Below, in pieces: positions 53,266 to 63,530 of a stretch of DNA of 64,000 nucleotides (position 1 is the stretch's first letter; every line of letters starts with the position of its first letter). The notes under the pieces were generated by a model, which ran no database searches, had not been told where the DNA came from, and saw only the letters and a list, made by a program, of their open reading frames with translations. The stretch is from Hippopus hippopus (lineage: Eukaryota > Mollusca > Bivalvia > Cardiida > Cardiidae): assembly GCA_946811185.2 (NCBI GenBank), contig OX328106.1:44032311-44096310 (forward strand), written 5' to 3'. A program made the position numbers and the translations under genes.

Positions 53266-53305
53266 GCCTGCACCTTTGCAATTAACTCCTTCGCTGCCAA
53301 ATATA

Positions 53306-53569
53306 TGGGCGATGCTCTGTAAAAAGGGGTTGAATGCATCTGCAAAAAGTATCGATCCAGGTCAGCCTGCGCAGTCCGCGCAGGCTGACCTGAATCGAAA
53401 CTTTTTGTCACTAGCCAATTTCCTGCATGTCAAAGGACCAATCCGCTTCAGCATTCAACTGTTCATGAGACAAAAAGGATTTCATGGAATTATAGTTATG
53501 TAGTGACTTGCTTCGTATAATGCAATATACAGGGATGCATTAAACACCCCTTTTGCCGGAGCATGGCTA
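53306..53569 (+). mobile_element. Family A MITE, full length
   Basis: tgggcgatgctctgtaaaaa, perfect hairpin ccaggtcagcctgcgcag/tccgcgcaggctgacctg, right end tgccggagcatggcta. Immediately upstream is a lone D left end (ttaactccttcgctgccaaa-tata), so A may have truncated a D element. Confidence 0.92.
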
Positions 53570-53741
53570 ACTTTAACTCGACGTCTTTGAACGACTGATA
53601 GCACAGTTCATTGAATCCCAGAAAGGTTTTAAAACTTAGAGGTTTCAATAAACAAAACTTTAGGGGTAAATTGCTCTGTATAATTGTAAAAGGAAAATAC
53701 GAAGAATGTTTTACTGTCACAAAAAAAGAAGTTTAGCAAAT

Positions 53742-53944
53742 TTAACTCATACACAGCCATTGGCGACACAGAAAGCCTTTTGGGACGATGTAAATCAAGA
53801 TTTAGATTTCACAGACGGTAAAATCTGTTCTTAGATCTACTACGCCCACGACCTGAATCTTAATTTTGACCAAAATGTCTCTTAACTGATATTTGTCCTA
53901 TAAAAAGGACAAATTTCCATCTGGCATGTAAAGACACAGTTAAA
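53742..53944 (-). mobile_element. Family D MITE, minus, diverged
   Basis: ttaactcatacacagccatt-ggcgac, decayed hairpin (tcaagatttagatttcacag..aaatctgttcttagatct), acgcccacgacc, right end cacagttaa. Confidence 0.65.
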
Positions 53945-53998
53945 GCTTAACGGCAAAGTTCTGTTTCTCTCAAAGGATAGACATTGAAGGGTTGACCT

Positions 53999-54222
53999 TT
54001 AACCTTTTACCACAAGATTTCGAGTTTAAACAACTCTTAGAAAGAAGGCTTTTAAAAACAAACTGGATACAGGAGAAAATGCTGATTATCAGCATTTTCT
54101 ACTTTTTCCCCAATGTTCTTATGTAATATCATTAGAAAAATGAATTATCGACTGTATATTCCTGCAGTTCCTAAATTCCTTTGGACGAGTCTAAAAAATT
54201 TGCCGTGTGGTAGAAGGGCTAG
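53999..54222 (-). mobile_element. Family E MITE, minus
   Basis: ttaaccttttaccacaagat, hairpin aggagaaaatgctga/ttatcagcattttctact, right end ccgtgtggtagaagggct. Confidence 0.75.
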
Positions 54223-54326
54223 AACTGGTGATACAAAGTTGCAATAACGTAGACAAATTATTTCTTACTTTACTTACCGGATATCAAAAACAAAGAATGC
54301 GCCGAAAATGAAATCTTCCAGCGCTA

Positions 54327-54528
54327 TATATTTAAACTAAACCTCTGTCAAAGGCTCAAAAAATAACCAACTGAAACTCAGGCAGATTTTAGTGTATCTT
54401 TTAGGGTCAAGTTAACAAGCGGACGGTGTAGATCTAAAATCAGATTGCTCGTTCTGCGCAGTCTGATCTTGCTCTAGGCTGTTCACAAAAGCCCTTGTTT
54501 CCGTCTATGGGGCACATAGAGGGTTAGG
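54327..54528 (+). mobile_element. Family D MITE
   Basis: cagcgctatatatttaaact, agttaacaagcggacggtgt-agatc, hairpin aaatcagattgctcg/ttctgcgcagtctgatct, cacaaaagcccttgtttccg-tctatggggc, agagggtta. Confidence 0.8.
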
Positions 54529-54688
54529 GTGCACCATTCAGTTAGCTACATGTAGATACATTTGCATCCTTCTAACATGGTTTCTTACATGTACAAGACT
54601 TATTGGAATGCAGATTTAAAATGGATTTAAAATGTCGATATAATTATGTCTTAATCATTGAAATACTGTAATTTAGACGGCGGCAATG

Positions 54689-54781
54689 CAATAGGGACAA
54701 GGCAATGGGTGTAGATCACATTATAAGGGTATATGGGTTTAAAAAAAATCCCTAGAATTGCACATTGCCTTATTGGTCTCT
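54689..54781. mobile_element. Small inverted-repeat element, ~93 bp
   Basis: gcaatagggacaaggcaatg against reverse complement of cattgccttattggtctc. The interior is ttataagggtatatgg plus an A run. Confidence 0.55.
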
Positions 54782-54927
54782 CAAAATTTAAAAGACAGTC
54801 TCATTTATCATACTCACTTTTCCCTCAAATAGGTCTATGAATGAGGTTTTTTCTAGACGGTAGACCAGAAGGTCAAACAATTAGAGCCGCGTGTTTCATT
54901 GAGCTGTTTAAAAAGATCTTCGTTCTT

Positions 54928-55025
54928 TTACCATAACCTGCTAACTAAATGAAATGAAACTTTCAAGCCGATGGTAAAAACCTAAAGTTTGCTATTTCAT
55001 AGGTATTGTTCGGGGAAAATATTAG
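54928..55025 (+). mobile_element. Family C MITE, left half only
   Basis: tttaccataacctgctaact, gaaactttcaagccgatggt-aaaaacctaaagtttgctat-ttc; stops before the hairpin. Confidence 0.75.
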
Positions 55026-56139
55026 AAGTTTGGTACAAAGTTAAAGCCGGACCATTCGAAAGATAAATGAGATTTCACTATTCTTCGACCAAGGTATATA
55101 AGCTATACTGGTTTACACTGGCTTACTTTAAGCCCAGTTTGAGGACACAAAAACAGGACTATAGTATCACGTATTCATAACTCGTGACTGCCATGAAAAT
55201 TACGGCAATCCCCGAGTGCTGGAATGTTCTCTCGTAATCTGAATATTTATGGTATCGAAATTGATAACAGCATACAATACGACGATGTGGGAATTTATTT
55301 AGTATCGTGTTGTTGAGGTAATTACTTAGTGCAGTCGATCTCTTGACACAGAAAGTGATCCGGGTCTCAGGGGAACGAGCCTTGTCAATATTGATACATG
55401 TGAACTCAATTATATACCCCGACTTATAGAAATAATTCAACGTCCAATTCTATTGAGTCATGAAAAACTAATTATATGAGAATTTCGATAGTCTTCAGAA
55501 AACTAAGAAATAACACCGAGTTTCGCTTCACTTGAATGGTATGTCCAATAGGTAAACATGTCTGTTTTTTAAATTGCTTTAAAAATGTCTAAGTTGTTGT
55601 GGATTGGAATACATGAACATGCATTCATATACACTGACCAGTTTACTTGCAACTAGAGTCAAATAGACAAAAAAAGTGAAATTCATAGCTCTATCAAATG
55701 CCGCACCAGTCTTGCTAGAGATTCAAAACAGATAATCAACTGTGTGGTACACATGGACATCAGGGCAGGTTCAATGTGCACAGTTTTGCGGTCAGATCAA
55801 GCATTTAATGCTGTTAAATTAGACAAGATGATAACCGTTCTGGTGGGCATACGATCTCTTTTACAAAGGTAAACATCGCCCTTGTGAAAGTTGTGGTCAA
55901 GCAGAATGCGTGATGGTAGTAGTTGTGGACGATCCGCCTTATTCACGTGACCTGGGTCCCTGAGACTTCTTTTTATTTCCAAGGCTCAGGAAAATTCTTT
56001 TGACAGTGTCATAAGAACCTCTAACATATACAAAAGAAAAATGAATTCTTATCTGCTATTTACTTGTCACAGTTTTTATTTTTTTTTTAACTTAGCCCTG
56101 TCCCCCCTCCCTCAGTAGGTTTTTTTTTTTCCCGTAGAT
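55026..56139. other. About 1.1 kb with no recognised feature
   Basis: Minus ORFs at 55159-55440 and 55797-55982 have no recognisable domains. A pyrimidine/poly-T rich patch is at 56075-56135. Confidence 0.45.
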
Positions 56140-56438
56140 AAATAGGATCTTGACACAAGCTAATCTTTGAAATAAAACTTTATTGAACGAGTCTTGAAAA
56201 ATGTTATGCCAGCCTTGGTGAGTATACCAACATTTTTTTTTTTAAGACAAGTTTGATATGATTTTTAGAGCAAAAGCCTACGAATGTCAGATTCTTTTTG
56301 TCATATACGAAGTGAATCTTAACAAATGCATGATTCGTAATTAGATCTACAGGCAAAAGCTACATATTCCTGTATGGGACAAACTCACTGCTTTGACAGG
56401 CATGTATATTCGGGATAAAAGCGGTTTCGAAGGAGCTT
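56140..56438 (+). mobile_element. Family F element, decayed
   Basis: taggatcttgacacaagcta, aaataaaactttattgaacg-agtcttg, agacaagtttgatatgattt, cctacgaatgtcagattctt-tttgtcat. The 3' half is largely unrecognisable. Confidence 0.6.
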
Positions 56439-56440
56439 AC

Positions 56441-56706
56441 ATATGGCTTTCAACACGCGAAAAAGGGCATTCGGACTTTTGCATAAAGTGTCGTCTCGGA
56501 TCAGCCTGCGCAGTCCGCGCAGGCTAATCCGAGACGGCACTTTACGACTACATTAGATTTGGTCCTACAGTAGACTTGCGCAAAACAGAAAATTACATAA
56601 AAACGGAAAGTTTCGTTTCGGATTAGTCTGCGCGGGCTGTGCAGGCTGATCCGAGACGACACTATACGCAAATGTCCGAATGCCCCTTTTCGTGTGTTGC
56701 AAGCCA
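56441..56706. mobile_element. Family B MITE, full length
   Basis: atatggctttcaacacgcga, hairpin ctcggatcagcctgcgcag/tccgcgcaggctaatccgag, second hairpin ggattagtctgcgcg/ggctgtgcaggctgatcc, end gtgtgttgcaagccaatt. Confidence 0.92.
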
Positions 56707-57363
56707 ATTATTATTATAACTACTCTGTTACAAAAGAAAGTGTGAATATCTTCGCTTCCACATGGCGCATCGATCTCAAATTTTACTACACTGTCTGCAC
56801 GAAGTGCCTCCTATCAATCACGCGCGATAATTCTGATCTAAAGTTGATAAATTTCATGAACTAAAAGAGTATGTAGATTTCAAAGATTTGCTCATGCTGC
56901 ACAAGTTTGACAAATGTATAGGACAATAACACGTATATTGCTACTTTCCTTTTGTCTTTTATGAAAGGAAAAACACATCTGGTAAGAAATCAGTGGTTTT
57001 CTGTAGTCCCAAAATTAAATGAAAATCATTGACTCCAAGCATTAATGATGCTTGCTTGTGGAGACAACGTGAGTTTGATTCAATACGATGCACGGCTGCC
57101 ACAGAAATACGATTATGCGTTTGCATGAGCGTTTTCAGCAAACTGGAAGACCGCCCCCGATCCGGCAGTATTAAGAGTAACTAACTTCAAAAAGGACAGC
57201 ATAACTAAGTTGACGCACGTGAGAGAACGCTTTAAAACGCGTCAAGTACAGCAAGACAGTATGGTATTAATAGGCAAGTTTACTGTTTTGCGCTGCGTTA
57301 GGCATCCTCGTTTAACTAATTCGAGCCAGAAGACTGGAAAAAGCCAACGACTATCAGATTCTG

Positions 57364-57912
57364 TTTTTATCACATAACCTCCCTTTGTTTTTAGTGTAAA
57401 ATACCCATTACGAATTTTCTTGTCTTATACACATTTGATATCACAATGTGTGATGTCATTTTTGAGGTCATTTTGTGCGTATTTCATAGAAGTGAGTGAG
57501 GTTTTATGGATACTACCGCGGTTGCATCTATAGATGGTTTTGCATCTTCTGATCTATAATTTGTGAAATGTCGTTTGGTGATAAAAAAGAATGTAACATG
57601 GGTTAGCGTTTGAGATAAAATCTTATTAAACTCGTCAAGAAAAAGGCTCGCTTAATAACATTTTTCCAAGACTCGTTTCATAAAATTTTATCTCAAACAC
57701 TAACCCATGTCAGATCCTATAGATGTATATATTTCACGAATTTTAGGTAAATAAATACAAAAAAAACCCACACTTTTACGCGTAATCTCCGTGTATAAAA
57801 CCCGGTTCACTTCCTGGAAGACGTCAACCTATGTTTATCTCAAACTTGTGTAAGATAAGAAATTCATAATGCACTATTGCACTGAAAACAAGGTACATTA
57901 TGTGAAAAAGAA
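57364..57912. mobile_element. Family F element with tails on both sides of the fold-back
   Basis: 57364-57715 is a minus F copy: aatacccattacgaattttc (reverse tail), catctatagatggttttgca-tcttctgatctataatttg and a fold-back (gttagcgtttgagataaaat against attttatctcaaacactaac). After the fold-back, 57716-57912 continues in plus orientation with ttatctcaaacttgtgtaag-ataagaaattc and gcactgaaaacaagg. Confidence 0.7.
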
Positions 57913-58397
57913 AAATTCACAGTTACTGTGTTGCACCAAAAGTCAAGGGGGATTATGTGAAAAGATTTGTCAGTGAATTAAAAAAAAAAAAAAAATCATC
58001 ACATATTTTCCGAATTAGTTTTTGATTGACCAATACTCAACGCAAATTTCTAATATCATTTTTCCAAGTTCTTCCAAAGAACGAAAATAAAACCCCCCAT
58101 ATAATTCTTAATTTTACCTTTTATAATGTGTATGGTTCGTTCTTTTAAGATTTATCATGTGAGATTGATAATTTTGTTAATGTTTTTGACATTTGCTAGC
58201 ATCAAAATATTATTGATCTATAACTGAGGTTCCTTGTGTGCACTTACGGTGTAGACATAACTTATTCATAAAGTGAAATAATTCGCATCGGGCTCCGAGA
58301 AGGTGCTGAATACCGGCTGACAGCAAGCGTCACCCTCCGATTTCCAGAAATGGTATCGGAGCTTCGTTCTATCTCATATTGATCTGTAAATTCTAAT

Positions 58398-58412
58398 GTT
58401 GTATATATATAG
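58398..58412 (+). promoter_or_regulatory. TATA-like box
   Basis: gttgtatatatatagac about 300 bases upstream of the candidate exon at 58711. Might be a promoter or only AT-rich sequence. Confidence 0.2.
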
Positions 58413-58710
58413 ACAAAGAGTCCAACCGTGCTCTCAATGGAACGGGTTTTTCACGCGCTCAATCTAGGGGAAAAATATTTCCTCATGCATTCTAATGAAA
58501 TGTATGTGTGTCGGAAGTGTTTGCGCTTGTTTTTGTCGCACTTCAGTCTATTGATTTCACGTTGTGTGTTTGATTTAGATGTCAGTGTTGTTCATTAATT
58601 TGGAAAATCGTTTGTGATATTTCGAGGAACGCAGAGATTTGCGAGAAAACTTCATAAACTTTTTATTGGACATTTTGTGATTGTTTTTTTTTTTGTCTTT
58701 TCAATTACAG

Positions 58711-58886
58711 GGGCGACTGGATTTTATTGCAAGGCTTTGTGATTAGGACGTGATCAAGAAGTGATATTTCTAGATATCAAATCAAAGGAATTTTGTTTTG
58801 TTGTAAATCCAAACGCAGAAATCAGACGGAGAATAATAGTGTCAAGAGTAAAGTAGTGGATATTACACACTGTTCAAATTCCATAA
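58711..58886 (+). other. Candidate non-coding (5' UTR) exon
   Basis: Preceded by a long pyrimidine tract ending tttttgtcttttcaattaca-g, a strong 3' splice site, and followed after 176 bases by gtaagt at 58887, a consensus 5' splice site. All three plus-strand frames contain early stops (tag, tga, tga within the first 50 bases), so it would be untranslated. It lies in one of the few MITE-free stretches (57.9-58.9 kb). Prediction only; no coding neighbour seen. Confidence 0.3.
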
Positions 58887-58912
58887 GTAAGTAGAATTTT
58901 TATACTCATAAT

Positions 58913-59165
58913 TGAACCGTGTTCCTTAAAAAGGGGGGTTGATATATCTGCAAAAACAATCGACTCCGGTCAACCTACGCAGTGCGCACAGGCTGACCTT
59001 CGTCGAAAATTTTTGCTATCGGTCAATTTTCTGCATGTCAAAGGAGTAGTCTACCTCATAATTCAGTTGGTTGATAGACAAAATGAATTTTATGGATCCA
59101 TGATTAGATTATGACTTGCTTGGTATATTGCATCACGGCGATACATTTTGCCAGAGGACGGCTCA
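58913..59165 (+). mobile_element. Family A MITE, diverged
   Basis: tgaaccgtgttccttaaaaa, hairpin ccggtcaacctacgcag/tgcgcacaggctgacctt, right end ttttgccagaggacggctca. Confidence 0.85.
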
Positions 59166-59214
59166 TTTGTTTTCGTCTAGCGTTGATGTACGTGTATGTG
59201 TTTACAACTTTAAC

Positions 59215-59442
59215 CACTATAAGGGGCATTCGGACATTCGCGTACAGTGTCGTATCGGATGAGCCTGCGCAGTCCGCGCAGGCTAATCCAAAACGACACT
59301 CTTTGCTTTTATGTAATTTTCTGTTTTGCGCATGTCTACTGAAGCACAAAATCTAATGTAGTCGTAAAGTGCTCAGGCTGATCCGAGACGACACTTTACG
59401 CAAATGTCCGATTGCCCCTTTTCGCGTGTTGCAAGCCATATA
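59215..59442. mobile_element. Family B MITE, left end altered
   Basis: The outer ~20 bases of the left terminal repeat are replaced (tttaaccactat), then aaggggcattcggacattcg, hairpin cggatgagcctgcgcag/tccgcgcaggctaatcc, second hairpin mostly deleted, end gcgtgttgcaagccatat. Confidence 0.88.
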
Positions 59443-59534
59443 CAGTTCCGCAATTCTTGTTTGTAATGTTTTGTATTTTACTTTAAGTCTTGACCAGATA
59501 ACAAAATTGATGAAATTTGACTTGAAAAGGATGA

Positions 59535-59650
59535 AAAACATTAAAAAGAAGAGAAGAAAATGCTGGTAACCAGTATTTCGTGCTTTTCTCTGAATATTTT
59601 TTAAAAGTCGTTTCCCTCAAGATTGTTCAATCGAGAGGTAGAGGGTTCAA
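59535..59650 (+). mobile_element. Family E MITE fragment
   Basis: gagaagaaaatgctggtaac-cagtatttcgtgcttttct hairpin, cctcaagattgttcaatcga-gaggtagaggg. Confidence 0.6.
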
Positions 59651-59814
59651 CGAATAGCAATATCTTTGCACTACTTTTTAAAGGTGCAAACGAGAAAAAG
59701 CTTCGATAACATTCCACGCATGCGCTATAATACTCTTTTCTCTTGCAGCAGACAAACACTGAAAACATTCCGGCAAAATGAGAAGTTGCTCGTCAACTTT
59801 CGCAAATTTTGCTT

Positions 59815-60025
59815 ATCCCTAGTCTGAAAGTCTAGAAAGCATTTGCAGATTCCATATAAAAAGAAGCTCAAATGATGGATTTTTATTTTGCTGTGAACGA
59901 ATATAAAACATTGTGGGAAAAAATGAAAAAATTATGGTTACCATCATTTTCTTCTGTTCCTTCAAAGCTGTCAAAAACTATGTTAGTTAGGGTTATAAAA
60001 TCCTGGGATTTCAGTTACGTAAAGG
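59815..60025 (+). mobile_element. Family E MITE, diverged
   Basis: atccctagtctgaaagtcta-gaaagcatttgcag, hairpin tgaaaaaattatgg/ttaccatcattttcttc, agggttataaaatcctggga. ORF 59872-60081 overlaps. Confidence 0.6.
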
Positions 60026-60034
60026 GTCCCCTTA

Positions 60035-60252
60035 ACCTAACAGGCCCGTGTTTTAAAAACCTAAAAGAGGAAGCCCTTTGAAAACATTGTAGGAAAAGAA
60101 GAAAATGTAAATAACCAGCATTTACTCCCTTTCTAACAACGCTTTGTACACTTTCAAAATATAAATCCAGTGATTAGAGAGACATTTGATTTGTCGTTTT
60201 CAAATGATTTCAGTCTCGACCACTTTAAAATTTTGTCGTTTTGTAAGGATTA
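60035..60252 (-). mobile_element. Family E MITE, minus
   Basis: taacaggcccgtgttttaaa, agaagaaaatgtaaataacc-agcatttactcc hairpin, ttgtcgttttcaaatgattt-cagtctcgacc, attttgtcgttttgtaagga-ttaa. Directly follows the opposite-oriented copy. Confidence 0.75.
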
Positions 60253-60286
60253 ATTCGTGCTGATAATCACGTGACACGATAAATTA

Positions 60287-60530
60287 TGAGCCATTCTCTG
60301 GCAAAAGGAGGTCTGATGCATCTCCGTAATCCAATTATACCAACCCAGTCTTCACATGATTGAGGATCCATAAAATCCATCTAATCTATCAACTGGCTGA
60401 ATCCTGGGGTAGAATGGTCGTTGGAAATGCAGAAAATTCACCGAAAGCAAAGAGTATCGGGCTGCGAAGCTGATCTAGATCGATACATTTTGCAGATGCA
60501 TTAGACCCCCTTTTCACAGAGTATGACTCA
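60287..60530 (-). mobile_element. Family A MITE, minus
   Basis: tgagccattctctggcaaaa, hairpin nearly gone (gtatcgggctgcgaagctga), right end cacagagtatgactca. Confidence 0.85.
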
Positions 60531-60664
60531 ATTACAATTGTTTCTATGGTGACAACTGTGAACTGTTGCTAGGGATAATAAGTTACTAAATCATAGAACT
60601 TACATAACAATTGACGAAAACAACAAATTAAAAAGGAACAAGTGTGTAAATCAAAACTTTGTTT

Positions 60665-60898
60665 AATCCTGTCGACGCCACGGGCGACAACAGGAGCTTT
60701 GATGAAAGTATTTGCAGACAACAGAAATTTTAGTCAAGTCCTAAAATTTGACTCAGATTTTAGGATCCCTCGTTGAACGGGTACAAAATAAATGGAAGCC
60801 AGTTTCCAGTTCATTTTCTCCTTTTACTTTTGCTGCGTTTTCAACATTCTACTTTCTTTGGGTCATTTACACACGGAATTGTTTTGTTAAAGGTTTAA
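60665..60898 (+). mobile_element. Chimeric D/E MITE
   Basis: Left end D-type (ttaatcctgtcgacgccacg-ggcgacaacaggagcttt), then at about 60698 the sequence becomes E-type: gatgaaagtatttgcagaca-acag, tttccagttcattttctcct-ttta, gggtcatttacacacggaat, tgttaaaggttta. The change point is the gaaag motif. Confidence 0.65.
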
Positions 60899-60953
60899 AC
60901 ATCAGATCGGGTAGGCCAGGCTTAAGCACCGTTTACTCTTTCGGTGCGAAACT

Positions 60954-61174
60954 TTAACCCTTATCCTGCTAAATAAATTAGATGAAACTTTTAAGCCGAA
61001 AGTAAAAACCCGAGTGATGCTATTTCACATTCATTTTTTCTTTTTTTTTTGAGAAAAACATCTCTTTATCGGAAAGTGTAGATCAAGATCAGACTGCACG
61101 GACTGTGCAGTCTGGTCTTGATCTATACTGTCCGAAAAAGGTCAGTGAGTCGCGCTTAACAGCCTAAGGGTTAA
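60954..61174 (+). mobile_element. Family C MITE, full length
   Basis: ttaacccttatcctgctaaa, gccgaaagtaaaaacccgag, hairpin aagatcagactgcacg/gactgtgcagtctggtctt, gtcgcgcttaacagcctaag-ggttaa. TTAA at both borders. Confidence 0.93.
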
Positions 61175-61194
61175 ACTCGACCTATTTTTAGGAA

Positions 61195-61320
61195 TGAATA
61201 AACACTTCATCGAAACTCTTAAAGGCTAGATTGGAAAAGCGGACGGTATAGATCTAAGATCAGACTGCGCGTTTTGCGCAGTCTGATCTTCATCTATGCA
61301 GTCCGCAAAAGCCAATGTTC
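61195..61320 (+). mobile_element. Family D MITE, right part
   Basis: gaaaagcggacggtatagat-c, hairpin taagatcagactgcgcg/ttttgcgcagtctgatctt, tgcagtccgcaaaagccaat. The core is gactgcgcg, a change towards the A/B core, made on both arms. Confidence 0.8.
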
Positions 61321-61396
61321 TCACCAGTGGCATTGAAATAAGAATTAGCGGCTATGGAATTAGCTACATGGTTCATAGTACGGAGAATGAGGATGA

Positions 61397-61711
61397 TTGA
61401 TTGATTGATTGACTGTATGGTGTTTAACGCCGTTTTAAACATTATTTCAGTTATATCGCGGCGGCCAGTGCACCTATCCATGCTTTTCTGGAGTCTCTGT
61501 AACCAGTACTCAGCACAATTTTCTTTCCAAGCCACTGGCTGCTTTCCCACATAACCATCGTCGAGACAATGGTCAGCGGTGGAAGAGGAATGAATCCTGT
61601 CGCAATGACTATCATCAATCCTCGGAAAGAAATTGGCCGAGCCGGGGATCGAACCCACGACCCCCTGTTCTCAAGTCCTGTACGCTACCGACTGAGCTAC
61701 CGGGGCTCGGC
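61397..61711 (-). mobile_element. tRNA-derived SINE (type 1), minus, intact with target duplication
   Basis: Tail (ttga)n at the left, ggtgtttaacgccgttttaa, gttatatcgcggcggccagt, gaatgaatcctgtcgcaatg-ac, reverse B box gccggggatcgaacccacga, reverse A box taccgactgagctaccgggg. It is flanked by gagaatgaggatga (61383-61396) and gagaatgaagatga (61712-61725), a 14-bp target-site duplication with one mismatch. Least-decayed SINE in the window. Confidence 0.93.
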
Positions 61712-62154
61712 GAGAATGAAGATGAAGGTCGCGTTTAATCAAACGTTGCAGGCTCATTTTGAAGCGCAGTTATTGATGGGCTGCTTTAATCATGGGCATA
61801 TCATCGATCAGATTTGGCAAGACTTAGCTTTAAAATCGCATGTTTTAGGGGTTTTTATTTGGCTTTGAATATAAATATCATATCTACGAAAAAGTCAGTT
61901 CACAATTAAAGGGGAAAAATGTTTTTAAATTATCTACCTGACCTAAAACAATTTGAAATAACAACGTGTTTCAATCGATTGTTATACCCACTGCTCTAAT
62001 TAGTGTCTCTGTCGTTGTGTTTTTTATTATCAGACAACCACATTAATGCTTTTCATTTTGTTCCTAGTAATCGTGACAAAACAATGTGCTGACGCAATTA
62101 TGATCTGACCTATCATGGATGCATTTTTAATTTCTTTTTTTTTATCCTTGAGTG

Positions 62155-62370
62155 TTAACCCTTAGGCTGCTAAGCGCGACTCACTGACCTTTTGCGGACA
62201 GTGAAGATCAAGATCAGACTGCACAGAACGTGCAGTCTGATCTTTGATCTACACTGTCCGATGAGGAAATATTTTTCCCCTATAAACCCTTTTGAAATAG
62301 CAAAATTTCGGGTCTTAACTGTCGGCTTAGAACGTTTCATTTCTCTTATTCATTGCTTAAATTGCTTAAT
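62155..62370 (-). mobile_element. Family C MITE, minus
   Basis: ttaacccttaggctgctaag-cgcgactcactgacc, perfect hairpin aagatcagactgcacag/aacgtgcagtctgatctt, tcttaactgtcggcttagaa-cgtttcatt; right end decayed. A lone half-hairpin lies at 62846-62915. Confidence 0.88.
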
Positions 62371-63072
62371 CGGAGCAATATTTCCCTTTTCAAAGTTATG
62401 TCCAAAAGGTGGATTGAGTCAAGACAAAGAGGTCTGCATACAGAAGATAATTTTTAACTCTGAAGCTTAAAGTAACAATAAAGCCCAAAAGTAAACAAAG
62501 GGGGTGTTTAAATGCATTTGAATTTATATCATACAATTTAAAAAGGAAATTATCGTGAAGATGACAATCTGCCATTGTACGGTCGGTCCAAGTGTTAGTT
62601 GCTGACAGAGAAATTAATTTCAAAACTAGGTTAAAACCTGCCCGGTAGCTGTGTCTTTTGTTTACTTTTTTGCCCGATTTTAAGATTCTTTTTTTCTGCC
62701 AGCGACTAGCATATACCCCGACCACACGCTAACCGACTGTCATCTCCACAATATTTTTCATACCTTTACTTGGTATGATTTAAATTTAAATGTATTATGA
62801 CACATGCTTTGATATTTTGGCCTTTACTGGGCCTTTAAGCCTAATGATGCTAGTGAACAGTGTACACAGAACGTGCAGTCCTATCTGGTATCTACATTGT
62901 TCTGTAAAACGTCCTGTGGGAAACTCTGACCAAAATAATGAGCATGGAAATTTAAACAAACGCTTTTTCCCCTCCTCAACGAAAACCTCAGTTTTATTTA
63001 ATTTGCACTCTAAAGGATAATGGAATTTTATCTGGGAAATGAGTAGCTTTGACGATTAAGCTGTCAGTCGTG

Positions 63073-63331
63073 TCAACTCTTCCACTGCCAACGGCGAAAT
63101 AAATGACTTTTGCGGACGGTGTAGATCAAAATCAGACTGCACAGAACTTGCAGTCTGATCTTGGATCAACATCATCCGCTACCTGTTGTCAACTTAGACC
63201 GACATAACCTTGGGTTGCATTTAAAATGAACTTTGAAAATTGAACAAAATCAAAACGATGTATATGGCAGCGAGACAGTGAACCCCTATTATGTGTTTTT
63301 GTGATCTCTGTTGTCCTTGGCGAAGAGTTAA
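63073..63331 (-). mobile_element. Family D MITE, minus
   Basis: tcaactcttccactgccaac-ggcgaaat, cttttgcggacggtgtagat-c, hairpin aaaatcagactgcacag/aacttgcagtctgatctt, catccgct, right end ccttggcgaagagttaa. Confidence 0.85.
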
Positions 63332-63343
63332 ACCACGATCAGA

Positions 63344-63530
63344 CAGGGTTCATACTCACCAACCATTGTCAAAAAATCTAAGTATTAATGTCAAGAATTC
63401 TTTTAAATTTTTACGTAACACAACTTCTGTTTGGCTAACCATTTGATGTAGCCTATCAAAAGTTGTATTTCTTTCTAAAGCTAAAATAAGACTAAGAATG
63501 AAACGAAGAATGGTTGTTAAATACGAGCCC
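63344..63530. mobile_element. Family K MITE, second copy
   Basis: cagggttcatactcaccaac-catt against the reverse complement of aatggttgttaaatacgagc-cc; internal ataagactaagaatgaaacg shared with 28281-28443. Confidence 0.75.
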
